A DNA stretch of 64,000 nt from Aliidongia sp035943795 (GTDB taxonomy: Bacteria; Pseudomonadota; Alphaproteobacteria; ATCC43930; CGMCC-115725): the NCBI RefSeq assembly GCF_035943795.1, contig NZ_DASZBY010000117.1, forward strand, positions 61,002-125,001, in the 5' to 3' direction. Under the pieces are notes generated by a model. The model did not search any database. It was not told the origin of the DNA and was given only the letters and a program-made list of their open reading frames with translations. The translations under genes and the position numbers were made by a program. Positions 35,577 through 45,861 of the stretch are shown here, in pieces (the stretch's first letter is position 1; each line of letters opens with the position of its first letter).

Positions 35577-36796
35577 CGATGGATCGCGATGCGCTGCTGG
35601 CGCGGCTCGACGAAAAGGCCAGCCTCGATTTCCTGGCCGAGATGGCGCGGCACAAGAGCTATTCCGAGACCGAGGGCGAGCGCGTGCTGGCCCGCTTCAT
35701 GGTCGAGCGGATGCGCGCGTTGGGGATCGAGGCCGACACGACGCCGGTGCCGGGCGACCGGGTCAACGCCATCGGCACCTGGCGCGGCACCGGCGGCGGC
35801 CACAGCCTGCTGTTCAACGGCCATCTCGATACCAACCCGGTGACCGAGGGCTGGACCGTCGATCCCTGGGGCGGGCTGGTCGATGACAAGTTCATCTATG
35901 GCATCGGCGTCTCGAACATGAAGGCGGGCGACGCTGCCTATTTCTGCGCGGTCAAGACGCTGATCGACGCCGGCGTGAAGCTCAAGGGCGACGTGGTGCT
36001 GACCTATGTGGTCGGCGAGCTTCAAGGCGGCGTCGGCACGCTCGCCGCGATCCGCCAGGGCGTGCGGGCGGATTATTTCATCAACAGCGAGCCGACCGAC
36101 CTGCAGGCGCTCACCATGCATGCGGCGGCTTTCACCTTCATCATCGAGCTGACCGGCATCACCCGGCACCTGTCCAAGCGGGAAGCGGCGCTGGATGCGA
36201 TCCTGGTCGCCTGCGACCTCATTCCGCGCCTCAACGGCATGACGTTCAGCGGCGCGCGCAGCGACGAGCATCGCTCGATCAACCGGGTCCATGTCGGCGT
36301 CGTCCACGGCGCGCTGGGGCAGGAGCTGCACGAATGGCGCCCGCCGCAGGTCGCGGATTTCGTGCGCATCAAGGGCTCCGGCCGCTATGCACCGGGCCAG
36401 AGCGAGAGCCAGGCGCTCGCTGACCTGCGCCGGGAACTCGACGCGCTCGAGGCCCGCTTCCCCGGCCTCAAGGCGACGGTCCGGTCGGAACAGGTCGAAG
36501 GCCGTCCGGTCATGCCGGCCTTCGAGGTCGCGAAGGACGCGCGGATCGTGCGGACGGTCAATGCCGCCTACGAAAAAATCCGCGGACAGCCCCAGCCGAC
36601 CGGCGCCATCGCGCCGCCCTGCTTCTACGGCACCGATGCCGGCCACCTCTATCAAGAGCTGGGCATGGAAGGCATCGTGTGCGGCCCGGGCGGCCGCTTC
36701 AACACCATGCCGGACGAGCGGGTCGACATCCCCGATTTCCTCGACATGATCCGCATCTACATGCTGGCGATCCTGGATATCTGCGAGATCGCCTGA
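35573..36796 (+). CDS. Divergent M20-fold protein lacking canonical metal ligands
   Basis: A 407-residue M20/ArgE-like protein. First-shell residues partly survive: His84 and Asp86 in FNGHLDT, Glu149 (general-base position) in VVGELQGGVGT, Glu173 in NSEPTD. Three expected ligands are changed: the bridging Asp is Asn115 (GVSNMKAG), the metal Glu after the general base is Leu150, and the C-terminal His is replaced (FNTMPDE, Thr378). The co-catalytic zinc pair of ArgE/DapE is therefore unlikely; it may use one metal, another metal or a different chemistry, or simply bind ligand. The start overlaps the ATPase stop (ATGA), tying it to the peptide-transport operon, which already has a canonical M20 enzyme at its head. 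Confidence 0.88.
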   Translation: MTMDRDALLARLDEKASLDFLAEMARHKSYSETEGERVLARFMVERMRALGIEADTTPVPGDRVNAIGTWRGTGGGHSLLFNGHLDTNPVTEGWTVDPWGGLVDDKFIYGIGVSNMKAGDAAYFCAVKTLIDAGVKLKGDVVLTYVVGELQGGVGTLAAIRQGVRADYFINSEPTDLQALTMHAAAFTFIIELTGITRHLSKREAALDAILVACDLIPRLNGMTFSGARSDEHRSINRVHVGVVHGALGQELHEWRPPQVADFVRIKGSGRYAPGQSESQALADLRRELDALEARFPGLKATVRSEQVEGRPVMPAFEVAKDARIVRTVNAAYEKIRGQPQPTGAIAPPCFYGTDAGHLYQELGMEGIVCGPGGRFNTMPDERVDIPDFLDMIRIYMLAILDICEIA

Positions 36797-36851
36797 CAAG
36801 GGTCTCACCCTCGGCTAGGGTCGTTGCGGTCTTCCGTTTTCCGGTTCCGCC

Positions 36852-37535
36852 ATGTCCCCTGCCTCCGATGGATCGCCGACCGACCCGGCCCCGGCGATCG
36901 GCCGCGCCCGCCGGGCCGTGGCGCAGTCGCCAGACGCGCCGGAGCCGCTGTTTCGCCTGTGCGCCCTGCTGCTGCGGCAGGGCGATGCGTCGGCCAACGC
37001 GCTGCTGCCGCGGCTCGAGGCGTTTCGCCACTATGCCGCCGGTTGGCTGCACCTGGGCGAGGCGCTGTTCGCCGCCCGGCAGATCGAGGGCGCCGCCGTC
37101 GCCTTCGCCCGGGCACAGGCGGCGGAACCGGGCAATGCCGCCGGCCATTTCGGTCAGGGCCGGTGCCTGCGCGAACGCGGCCGGCTGCAGGAGGCCGCTA
37201 CCGCCTTCGAACAGGCGGCGACGCTGCAGCCGCGCTTCGCCCAGGCCTGGTTCGCGCTGGGGCTGGTGCGGGACGATCTGCGGGACGCGGGTGCCGCCGA
37301 CGCCTATGGCCGGGCGCTCGACGCTGATCCCACCTTGCACGAGGCGGCGCTCAATCTCGGCATTGCGCGTCAGGAAACGGGCGATCTCGACGGTGCGCTC
37401 GACGCCTATGGCCGGGCACTGCGGACCCGGCCCGAGGCGCTGGGTCGGATTGCCCATGCGCTCTCGTCCAGCCCGACCGGTTGCCTATTCCTCGACCCCG
37501 CCGACCTGCACCGGGCCCTGCTCGACCGCGCCTGA
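36852..37535 (+). CDS. Tetratricopeptide-repeat protein
   Basis: A 227-residue, Ala-rich helical protein with three to four TPR units between about residues 70 and 200 (for example AAVAFARAQAAEPGNAAGHF, AATAFEQAATLQPRFAQAWF and AADAYGRALDADPTLHEAAL). There is no signal peptide or enzymatic domain; TPRs mediate protein contacts. It lies 55 bases after the M20-like gene and its 3' end overlaps the convergent gene at 37485 by 51 bases. The partner is unknown. Confidence 0.8.
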   Translation: MSPASDGSPTDPAPAIGRARRAVAQSPDAPEPLFRLCALLLRQGDASANALLPRLEAFRHYAAGWLHLGEALFAARQIEGAAVAFARAQAAEPGNAAGHFGQGRCLRERGRLQEAATAFEQAATLQPRFAQAWFALGLVRDDLRDAGAADAYGRALDADPTLHEAALNLGIARQETGDLDGALDAYGRALRTRPEALGRIAHALSSSPTGCLFLDPADLHRALLDRA

Positions 37536-38231
37536 CCGCCGGGCGCGATAGCGCTTGCGATAGACGCCCGGCCCCGACAGCAGGGCCGTCGCCACCTGGT
37601 CGTAGCGCTCGACCGCCGGCGGATCCATCGCTTCGTGCACCAGCTCGAGCGGCTGGCGCGGCACCGGGAAACATTGCGCGATCGGCGTACCGCGCGGCAG
37701 GACACCCTCGAACGCCGGGTCGGTCCAGGTCGCCGGAAACAGGATGCCGATGTCGCTGAACCGGTCGGCATCGACCAGCCCGGTCAGCAGCCGGAACGGC
37801 AGGTCCATGCGGTTCGCCGGGTGCAAGGCGAACAGCGACCAGCCCGGCTCCAGCTCGACGGTCCAGAAGCTGTTGAACTTGACGATCATCCGGTCGGGAT
37901 CGTGGAACGGCGAGCCTTCCAGCTGCGCCGGCACATGAAAGCTAAAGGGTGCCCGTGGATGGAGCCGGCTCGCGAGCGGCGGCAGGTCCCAGTGCCAGGA
38001 CAGGCGGCCGCGGCTGACCGTGACGTCGCACGGCAGCGGAATGACGAAGCCGTGGGCCATGGCATCGACGAACGGCGGGCATTGCTTGACCGTGCGCAGA
38101 TCCTGGCCGTGCGCCCCGGAAAAGGCGGTCCGCGGCATCGCCCGCAGCCAGTCGGGCAGGGCCTCCCGCGCCGGCATCGGGCGCGGGAGGATCTCGACCA
38201 GGGCCGGATCGCAGCGAAACACGATCCTCAT
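37485..38231 (-). CDS. Conserved protein of unknown function at the end of the glp operon
   Basis: A 248-residue protein starting MRIVFRCDPALVEILPRP. The readable pattern is VKQCPPFVDAMAHGFVIPLPCDV, VKFNSFWTVELEPGWSLFALHP, LPFRLLTGLVDADRF and GTPIAQCFPV, which I associate with an uncharacterised family (possibly DUF6065-like) also seen in phages and cyanobacteria. No signal, membrane segment or known catalytic motif is visible. It starts 21 bases after the glpV stop, so it should be the last gene of the glycerol transport operon, and its 3' end overlaps the convergent TPR gene. No function is assigned. Confidence 0.75.
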   Translation of the reverse strand: MRIVFRCDPALVEILPRPMPAREALPDWLRAMPRTAFSGAHGQDLRTVKQCPPFVDAMAHGFVIPLPCDVTVSRGRLSWHWDLPPLASRLHPRAPFSFHVPAQLEGSPFHDPDRMIVKFNSFWTVELEPGWSLFALHPANRMDLPFRLLTGLVDADRFSDIGILFPATWTDPAFEGVLPRGTPIAQCFPVPRQPLELVHEAMDPPAVERYDQVATALLSGPGVYRKRYRARRSGAVEQGPVQVGGVEE

Positions 38232-38252
38232 CGTTCCGGCCCCCGTTTCAGA

Positions 38253-40016
38253 TCAAGCCTTCTTGGGCGGCGTCGCCGGCCAGCTCTTGATCAGCGTATC
38301 GTAATCGACCGTCTCGCCCTTGGGCTTTTCATTGGCGAGCTTGCGTTGCGGCGCCAGATTGCCGTCCTTCTCGGCCTGGGCATACCAATATTCGGCGGTC
38401 TCCGGCTTGTTGAGCTTGGGACCCAGCTTGCCCTGGACGCCCGACCGCTCGATCCGCTCCATGATCGCGTCCTGGTCGCGCGCCAGCCCGTCCATCGCCT
38501 GCTGCGGCGTCACCTGGCCGGAGATGGCGTTCGACACGTTCTGCCACCAGACCTGTGCCATCTTGCCGTAGTCCGGCACGTTGACGCCGGTCGGCGTCCA
38601 TTGCTTGACGGCCGGGCTGCGGTAGAATTCGACGAGGCCGCCCAGCTTGGGGGCAAGGTCGGTCGCGGCCTGGGTCCAGACGTCGCTGGTCCGGATCAGA
38701 TGGTTCGAAACGACGAACTTCTTCAGGCTGACCGTCTTGGACGTGCAGAATTGGGCATAGAGCCAGCCGGCCTTGACCTTTTCGAGCGGCGCGTATTTCA
38801 GCATGGTCCAGCAGCCGCAATCCTGGTAGCCGAGCTTCATGCCCTCCTTCCAGTAGGCGCCATGCGGCGACGGTGCCATGCGCCATTTCGGCGTGCCGTC
38901 CGGGTTCATGACCGGCAGCTTCGGATCGGACAGGGCCGAGGTGAAGGCGCTGTACCAGAACATCTGCTGGGCGATATGGCCCTGGCCCGGCACGGGACCC
39001 GCTTCGAGGAAATCCATGCCGGCGGCTTCGGGCGGGGCGTATTTCTTCAGCCACTCGACGTATTTGGTCAGCGCATAGACCGCGGCGGGGCCGTTCGCGT
39101 CGCCGCCGCGGGTGACGGACGATCCGCGCGGGATGCCGTCGGTCATGCGGATGCCCCACTCGTCGACCGGCTTGCCGTTCGGCAATCCGCGATCGCCTGC
39201 ACCGGCCATGGACAGCCAAGCATCGGTGAAGCGCCAGCCGAGCGACGGGTCCTTCTTGCCATAGTCCATATGGCCATAGACGCGCACGCCGTCGATGTTC
39301 TTCACGTCGTTGGTGAAGAATTCGGCGATGTCCTCGTAGGCCGACCAGTTGACCGGCACGCCCAGGTCATAGCCGAACTTCTGCTTGAACTGCGCCTGCA
39401 GCTCCGGCCGTTTGAACCAGTCGTACCGGAACCAGTAGAGGTTCGCGAACTGCTGGTCCGGAAGCTGGTACAGCTTGCCGTCGGTGAAGGTGCCGAACGA
39501 CAGGCCCATGAAGTCAGGCAGGTCGAGATGGGGGTTGGTGAAATCCTTGCCGTCGCCGGCCATGAAGTCGGTCAGCGAGCCGCCGACGATGTCCTGGTAG
39601 CGCGGATGGGTGCCGATGAAATCCGAATCGTTCATCCAGAAATCGTAGATCGGCCGGCCCGACTGCATCTCGACCTCGATTTTGTCGACCAGCAGGCCCT
39701 CGTCCATCATGTCGTGGTTGACCTTGATGCCGGTGATGTCGGCAAAGGCCTTGGTCAGGGTCTTCGATTCATAGTCATGGACCTTCAGGATCTCGGAGAC
39801 GCAGCTGACCTGCAGGCCCTTGAACGGCTTCGATGCGTTGATGAACCATTCCATCTCGGCCATCTGCTCGTCCTTGGACAGGCTCGACGGCTGGAATTCG
39901 GAATCGACCCATTTCTTCGCGGCATCGACCTGCTGGGCGTGGCTGACCCCGCTCTTCAACAGAAGGCCGACACCGACGGTGGCGGCACCACCCTTCAGAA
40001 CGTCACGACGCTTCAT
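38253..40016 (-). CDS. glpV: Glycerol ABC transporter substrate-binding protein (GlpV-type)
   Basis: A 587-residue binding protein, unusually long for the class, with twin-arginine leader MKRRDVLKGGAATVGVG and cleavage near SHAQ. It carries FADITGIKVNHDMMDEGLL, DFWMNDSDFIGTHPRY and LYQLPDQQFANLYWFRYDWF. Its place after a DUF2160 membrane protein and GlpP/GlpQ-type permeases matches the glycerol importer glpSTPQUV described in Rhizobium leguminosarum, which takes up glycerol without a facilitator. GGGAGGG six bases upstream supports the ATG. The gap to glpU is 51 bases, with no obvious terminator. Confidence 0.88.
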   Translation of the reverse strand: MKRRDVLKGGAATVGVGLLLKSGVSHAQQVDAAKKWVDSEFQPSSLSKDEQMAEMEWFINASKPFKGLQVSCVSEILKVHDYESKTLTKAFADITGIKVNHDMMDEGLLVDKIEVEMQSGRPIYDFWMNDSDFIGTHPRYQDIVGGSLTDFMAGDGKDFTNPHLDLPDFMGLSFGTFTDGKLYQLPDQQFANLYWFRYDWFKRPELQAQFKQKFGYDLGVPVNWSAYEDIAEFFTNDVKNIDGVRVYGHMDYGKKDPSLGWRFTDAWLSMAGAGDRGLPNGKPVDEWGIRMTDGIPRGSSVTRGGDANGPAAVYALTKYVEWLKKYAPPEAAGMDFLEAGPVPGQGHIAQQMFWYSAFTSALSDPKLPVMNPDGTPKWRMAPSPHGAYWKEGMKLGYQDCGCWTMLKYAPLEKVKAGWLYAQFCTSKTVSLKKFVVSNHLIRTSDVWTQAATDLAPKLGGLVEFYRSPAVKQWTPTGVNVPDYGKMAQVWWQNVSNAISGQVTPQQAMDGLARDQDAIMERIERSGVQGKLGPKLNKPETAEYWYAQAEKDGNLAPQRKLANEKPKGETVDYDTLIKSWPATPPKKA

Positions 40017-40067
40017 TCTCGTTCCCTCCCAATTGACCGCAGCATTGCCGGCTGCAGACCGGTTTCG

Positions 40068-40346
40068 TCAGGCAAAGCGAAACATTGCGATCCCGAAAAG
40101 AATGGCAGCCACCAATGGATACCACAGGGTTTCTCCGCCGAACCGCATGTAGGCAATGAAGATGTAGGCGGAACCGACCAGGCTCACGAACAGCCGGTCG
40201 CCGCGCGTGGTCGGAAAGCGCAGGATGCCGCGACGCGGCACCTCCGGGCGATAGATCGCGAGCAGGGTCAGGACGACCAGGGCCGCGACGATCAGGCCGA
40301 AGAACAGGATCGTCTGCCACGTCCAGGCCATCCACACCGTATCCAT
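40068..40346 (-). CDS. glpU: Small membrane protein DUF2160, glycerol transporter accessory (GlpU-type)
   Basis: A 92-residue protein, MDTVWMAWTWQTILFFG..., with three hydrophobic segments (about residues 10-31, 55-70 and 75-90) and a central basic loop (RPEVPRRGILRFPTTRGDR). It matches the small DUF2160 gene that sits between the permeases and the binding protein in alphaproteobacterial glycerol loci; its role in transport is not established. GGGAG seven bases upstream fixes ATG 40346, 11 bases after the glpQ stop. Much longer readings through this frame from 41186 are artefacts. Confidence 0.87.
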   Translation of the reverse strand: MDTVWMAWTWQTILFFGLIVAALVVLTLLAIYRPEVPRRGILRFPTTRGDRLFVSLVGSAYIFIAYMRFGGETLWYPLVAAILFGIAMFRFA

Positions 40347-40357
40347 GGCGGCGCTCC

Positions 40358-41160
<803 letters not shown>

Positions 41161-41161
<1 letters not shown>

Positions 41162-42047
41162 CACGCCTCTCCCTTCTGGTCGGCATGGGTAGTGAAGGTG
41201 AAGAAGACCCAGCAGAGCGTGAGGGTGATCAGGTTGTAGACCAGCGACATGGCCGCCGCATTGCCCAGGTCGACCTGGCCCAGCGCGATTTTGACCAGGT
41301 CGAGCGACAGGAAGCTGGTCGCCTCGCCGGGGCCGCCGCCGGTCACGACCATCGGCTCGGTATAGATCATGAAGCTTTCCATGAAGCGCAGCAGCACGGC
41401 GATGACGAGCACCTTCTTCAGCTTCGGGAATTCGATGTTCGCGAAGATCGCCCAGCGCCGGGCCCCGTCGATGCGGGCGGCCTGGTAGAACGCATCCGGG
41501 ATCGCCTTCAGGCCGGCGTAGCACAACAGCGCCACCATGGAGGTCCAGTGCCAGACGTCCATGACCACGATGGTCGACCAGGCCGAGAGCGGGTCCTGGG
41601 TGTCGTTGTAGGGGATGCCGAGCCCGTTCAACGCGGCGCCCAGCAGCCCGATGTCCTGGCGGGCGAAGATCTGCCAGATCGTGCCGACCACGTTCCAGGG
41701 AATGAGCATCGGCAGTGCTATCGCGACCAGCACGGCGCCAACCTGCCAGCCCTGGCGCGGGATGCACAGCGCCACCGCGATGCCGAGCGGAATTTCGAGC
41801 GCCAGCACGACCAGCGAAAAGAACAGGTTGCGCACCAGCGCACCGGCGAAGCGCCCGCCGATGTCGGTCGTCGGATCGAACAGGCCCTGGAACCAGCCGG
41901 CGCCGTTCCAGAAGAAATTGTTCTGGCCCATGGAATCCTGGACCGAATAATTCACCACCGTCATCATCGGGATCAGCGACGAGAACAGCACGAACACCAG
42001 GACCGGCAGGACAAACCACCAGGCGCGGTTATGGATCGGCTTGTCGT

Positions 42048-42051
<4 letters not shown>
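41161..42051 (-). CDS. glpP: Glycerol ABC transporter permease (GlpP-type, MalF-like)
   Basis: A 296-residue inner-membrane protein, MNDKPIHNRAWWFVLPVLVFVLFSSLIPMMTVVNYS, six helices, with the EAA-type loop YQAARIDGARRWAIFANIEFPKLKKV. It overlaps the glpT stop by four bases (ATGA) and the glpQ start by one. The heterodimer with GlpQ forms the membrane pore. Confidence 0.9.
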
Positions 42052-43123
<1,072 letters not shown>

Positions 43124-43124
<1 letters not shown>

Positions 43125-44212
43125 CAGACCGTCTCCATCGCGGCCGGCAGGCCGGCGATCCGTCCGTCGGGGTCGAACACGAAGATCCGGCCGGGATCGA
43201 CATGGACCTCGGCTGCCGCGCCGGGCTCCCACTCATGGACGCCGCGCACCAGGCAGACCCAGGTGGCGAGGCCGACGTCGACATGGACGAAGCTTTCCGA
43301 ACCGCTGATCTCGGTCACCGAGACCCGGCCGGGAAAGCTCAGCACGCCGGGCCGCTCTCCGCCCACCGTCACGTCGTCGACGCGGAATCCCACCCGGTAG
43401 CTGCCGTCGGGCAGGTCGCCGAGCGGGCCGGCGGCCGGGATGCTGCGCCCGTCGGCCAGGGTCACGGTGGCACCGCGCTTGTCCACTATCAGCTCGTTCA
43501 GCGGTGGATCGGAAAACACGCGGGCGGCATCGATGTTGTGCGGGCGCCGGTAGACCGCGGCGGTCGGTCCGGTCTGGCTGACCCGCCCCTGCCACAGCGT
43601 CGCGGTATTGCCGCCCAGCAGCAGGGCCTCGGTCGGCTCGGTCGTGGCATAGAGCAGGATGGCACCGGATTCGGCGAAGATGCGCGGCAATTCCTCGCGC
43701 AACTCCTCGCGCAGCTTGTAGTCGAGATTGGCCAGCGGCTCGTCCAGCAGCACCAGATCGGCGCGCTTGACCAGCGCCCGGGCGATGGCGGTGCGCTGCT
43801 GCTGGCCGCCCGACAGCTGCAGGGGCGTGCGGTCGAGCATCTTTTCCAGACGCAGCAGCTTCGCCGCCTGCTGCACTCGGGCCTCGACCTCGCCCTTCGC
43901 GATCTTCGCGACCCTGAGGGGCGAGGCGATGTTCTCGTACACCGACAGGGTCGGGTAATTGACGAACTGCTGATAGACCATGGCGACCGAGCGGCGGCGT
44001 ACCGGCACGCCGGTGATGTCCTTGCCGTCGAGCAGCAACCGGCCGGACGTCGGCCGGTCGAGCCCGGCCATCAGCCGCATCAGCGTGGTCTTGCCGGCCA
44101 GGGTCGGGCCCAGCAGCACGTTCATCGTCCCGCGCTCGAGCGTGAGCGAGACGTCGCGGATCACCGGGATGCCGTCGACCGTCAGGCCGAGATGGTCGAG
44201 GGCCAGGCTCAT
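43124..44212 (-). CDS. glpS: Glycerol ABC transporter ATP-binding protein (GlpS-type), no switch histidine
   Basis: A 362-residue ATPase of the MalK class. Walker A is GPTLAGKT (35-42), the signature LSGGQ (133-137) is canonical, and Walker B LLDEP (156-159 onwards) keeps its catalytic Glu158. The H-loop reads ATTEP instead of VTHD: Thr191 replaces the switch His. The C-terminal TOBE-like domain includes VGFRVDDVTVGGERPG. It is complementary to GlpT, which keeps the His but lacks the signature. It overlaps the glpD stop by four bases and the glpT start by one. Confidence 0.9.
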
Positions 44213-45750
44213 GCCGGGACCGTGGCTTCGGACAGGATACGGGCGATGGCTTCCTCCACGGCGGCCGTGTCGGCCGGCCTCATGCGCAGTCCCAGTTTCG
44301 AGCGGCGCCACAGCACGTCGTCGGCCTGGCGCGCCCATTCGTAAGTGACGAGATAGCGAAGCTCCGCCTCGGTCAGGTCCGCGCCCAGCACCGGGCCGAG
44401 GTCGGCGGTGCTCGCCGCCCCGTCGAGCAGCTTGTGAATGTCCGTGCCATAGGCGCGCAGCAGGCGCCGCAGGGTGGCGGATGCCACGAACGGATAGCGG
44501 GCGCCGGCCCGCTCGAGCTCCGCCTCGAACCCGTCGATCGGAAAATCGCCGCCGGGCAGGCTTTCCCGGCCGGTCCAGCCGGCGGTCCGGTCGGGCTTCG
44601 GCGCCGGTACGTGCGGCAGCAGCAGGTCCAGCGCCGCTTCGGCCAAGCGCCGATAGGTCGTGATCTTGCCCCCGAAGATCGACAGCAGCGGTGCGGTATC
44701 GCCGCCGCCGTCGAGCTTCAGCACATAGTCGCGCGTCGCCTCCTGGGGGGCGGTCGAGCCGTCGTCATAGAGTGGCCGGACGCCGGAATAGGTCCAGACG
44801 ACCCGGTCCGGCGTCACCGGCACCTTCAGGTATTCGCTGGCGGCGGCGCAGAGATAATCGATCTCCGCCTGGCTCGCCTTCGCGTCCTTCGCGTCGCCCC
44901 TGAATTCCAGGTCGGTCGTGCCGATCAGGGTGAAGTCCCGCTCGTACGGGATCAGGAAGAAGATGCGGCCGTCGGCGTTCTGGAAGATGTAGCAGGACGC
45001 ATGGTCGTAGAGCCGCGGCACGACGATGTGGCTGCCCTGGACCAGGCGGACCGCGGCCGGGACGTTGCCGCGGATGACCGATCCGGCGACGTCGGCGACC
45101 CAGGGACCGGCGGCATTGACCAGCGCCCGGGCCCTGATCGTGTAGCGCTCGTCCTTGCCCTCGTCGTGCAGGTCGAGCTGCCAGCCCCGGCCGGTGCGCT
45201 CGGCGGCGACGCAACGGGTCCGCGTCGCGATCCGCGCGCCCCTGGCCGCGGCGTCGCGGGCGTTCAGCACGACCAGACGCGAATCCTCGACCCAGCAATC
45301 GGAATATTCGAAGGCGCGGGAGAATTTCGACTTGAGCGGGCCGCCGGCCGGATCGGCATGCAGGCGCACGCTGCGGGTCGGCGGCAGGCGCTTGCGGCCG
45401 CCCAGATGATCGTAAAGGAACAGGCCCAGGCGCAGCAGCCAGGCCGGCCGCAGATCCTTGTGATGGGGCAGCACGAAGCGTAGCGGCCAGATGATGTGCG
45501 GGGCGATGCCCCACAGCACCTCGCGCTCCATCAATGCTTCGCGCACCAGGCGAAACTCGTTGTATTCCAGGTAGCGCAGGCCGCCATGGATCAGCTTGGT
45601 CGAGGCACTCGACGTGCCCGAGGCCAGGTCGCGCTGCTCGCACAGGAACACGCGCAAACCGCGTCCCGCCGCATCCCGCGCGATACCGCACCCGTTGATA
45701 CCCCCACCAATAATGGCGAGGTCGAAATCCAAAGGTGCGGCGTCTCCCAT
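44209..45750 (-). CDS. glpD: Glycerol-3-phosphate dehydrogenase, FAD-dependent
   Basis: A 513-residue membrane-associated flavoenzyme oxidising glycerol-3-phosphate to dihydroxyacetone phosphate with electrons to quinone. FAD-binding FDLAIIGGGINGCGIARDAAGRGL is at the N-terminus, followed by SSASTKLIHGGLRYLE, the IPYERDFTLIGTTD block and SIFGGKITTYRRLAE. ATG 45750 (MGDAAPLDFD) has GGGGTGG about six bases upstream; an earlier in-frame start (45825) adds an unrelated N-terminus. It heads glpDSTPQUV plus the 37485 gene. The glycerol kinase needed to supply its substrate is not in this window. Confidence 0.95.
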   Translation of the reverse strand: MGDAAPLDFDLAIIGGGINGCGIARDAAGRGLRVFLCEQRDLASGTSSASTKLIHGGLRYLEYNEFRLVREALMEREVLWGIAPHIIWPLRFVLPHHKDLRPAWLLRLGLFLYDHLGGRKRLPPTRSVRLHADPAGGPLKSKFSRAFEYSDCWVEDSRLVVLNARDAAARGARIATRTRCVAAERTGRGWQLDLHDEGKDERYTIRARALVNAAGPWVADVAGSVIRGNVPAAVRLVQGSHIVVPRLYDHASCYIFQNADGRIFFLIPYERDFTLIGTTDLEFRGDAKDAKASQAEIDYLCAAASEYLKVPVTPDRVVWTYSGVRPLYDDGSTAPQEATRDYVLKLDGGGDTAPLLSIFGGKITTYRRLAEAALDLLLPHVPAPKPDRTAGWTGRESLPGGDFPIDGFEAELERAGARYPFVASATLRRLLRAYGTDIHKLLDGAASTADLGPVLGADLTEAELRYLVTYEWARQADDVLWRRSKLGLRMRPADTAAVEEAIARILSEATVPA

Positions 45751-45789
45751 CGGATACCACCCCTGCGCGTTGAACCGCGCTCTATTGCC

Positions 45790-45799
45790 TTCGCTTTCG
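45790..45799. promoter_or_regulatory. Candidate GlpR half-site downstream of the glpD -10
   Basis: TTCGCTTTCG on the plus strand is the inverted near-copy (9 of 10) of CGAAAACGAA at 45833-45842. The pair brackets the glpD promoter, as expected for a DeoR-family repressor loop or cooperative block. Confidence 0.5.
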
Positions 45800-45801
45800 A
45801 C

Positions 45802-45829
45802 GCTATATGAAAATAAAAGGAACACGCAA
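45802..45829 (-). promoter_or_regulatory. Promoter of the glpDSTPQUV operon
   Basis: Read on the minus strand, TTGCGT (45829-45824), a 16-base spacer and TATAGC (45807-45802) form a sigma-70-like promoter about 52 bases before the glpD start, in an AT-rich pocket between glpR and glpD. Confidence 0.5.
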
Positions 45830-45832
45830 GCG

Positions 45833-45842
45833 CGAAAACGAA
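45833..45842. promoter_or_regulatory. Candidate GlpR half-site upstream of the glpD -35
   Basis: CGAAAACGAA (TTCGTTTTCG on the coding strand of glpD) lies directly upstream of the -35 hexamer. It resembles the TTCGnTTTCG-type motifs known for DeoR-family GlpR operators and is repeated in inverse orientation at 45790-45799. Confidence 0.5.
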
Positions 45843-45861
45843 CATTACGGCTGCCAGCGCG

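Noticed and set aside
36800..36835. Hairpin ACCCT-CGGCT-AGGGT after the M20-like gene as a terminator
   Set aside because: The stem is only five pairs and no T-run follows, so it is too weak to call.
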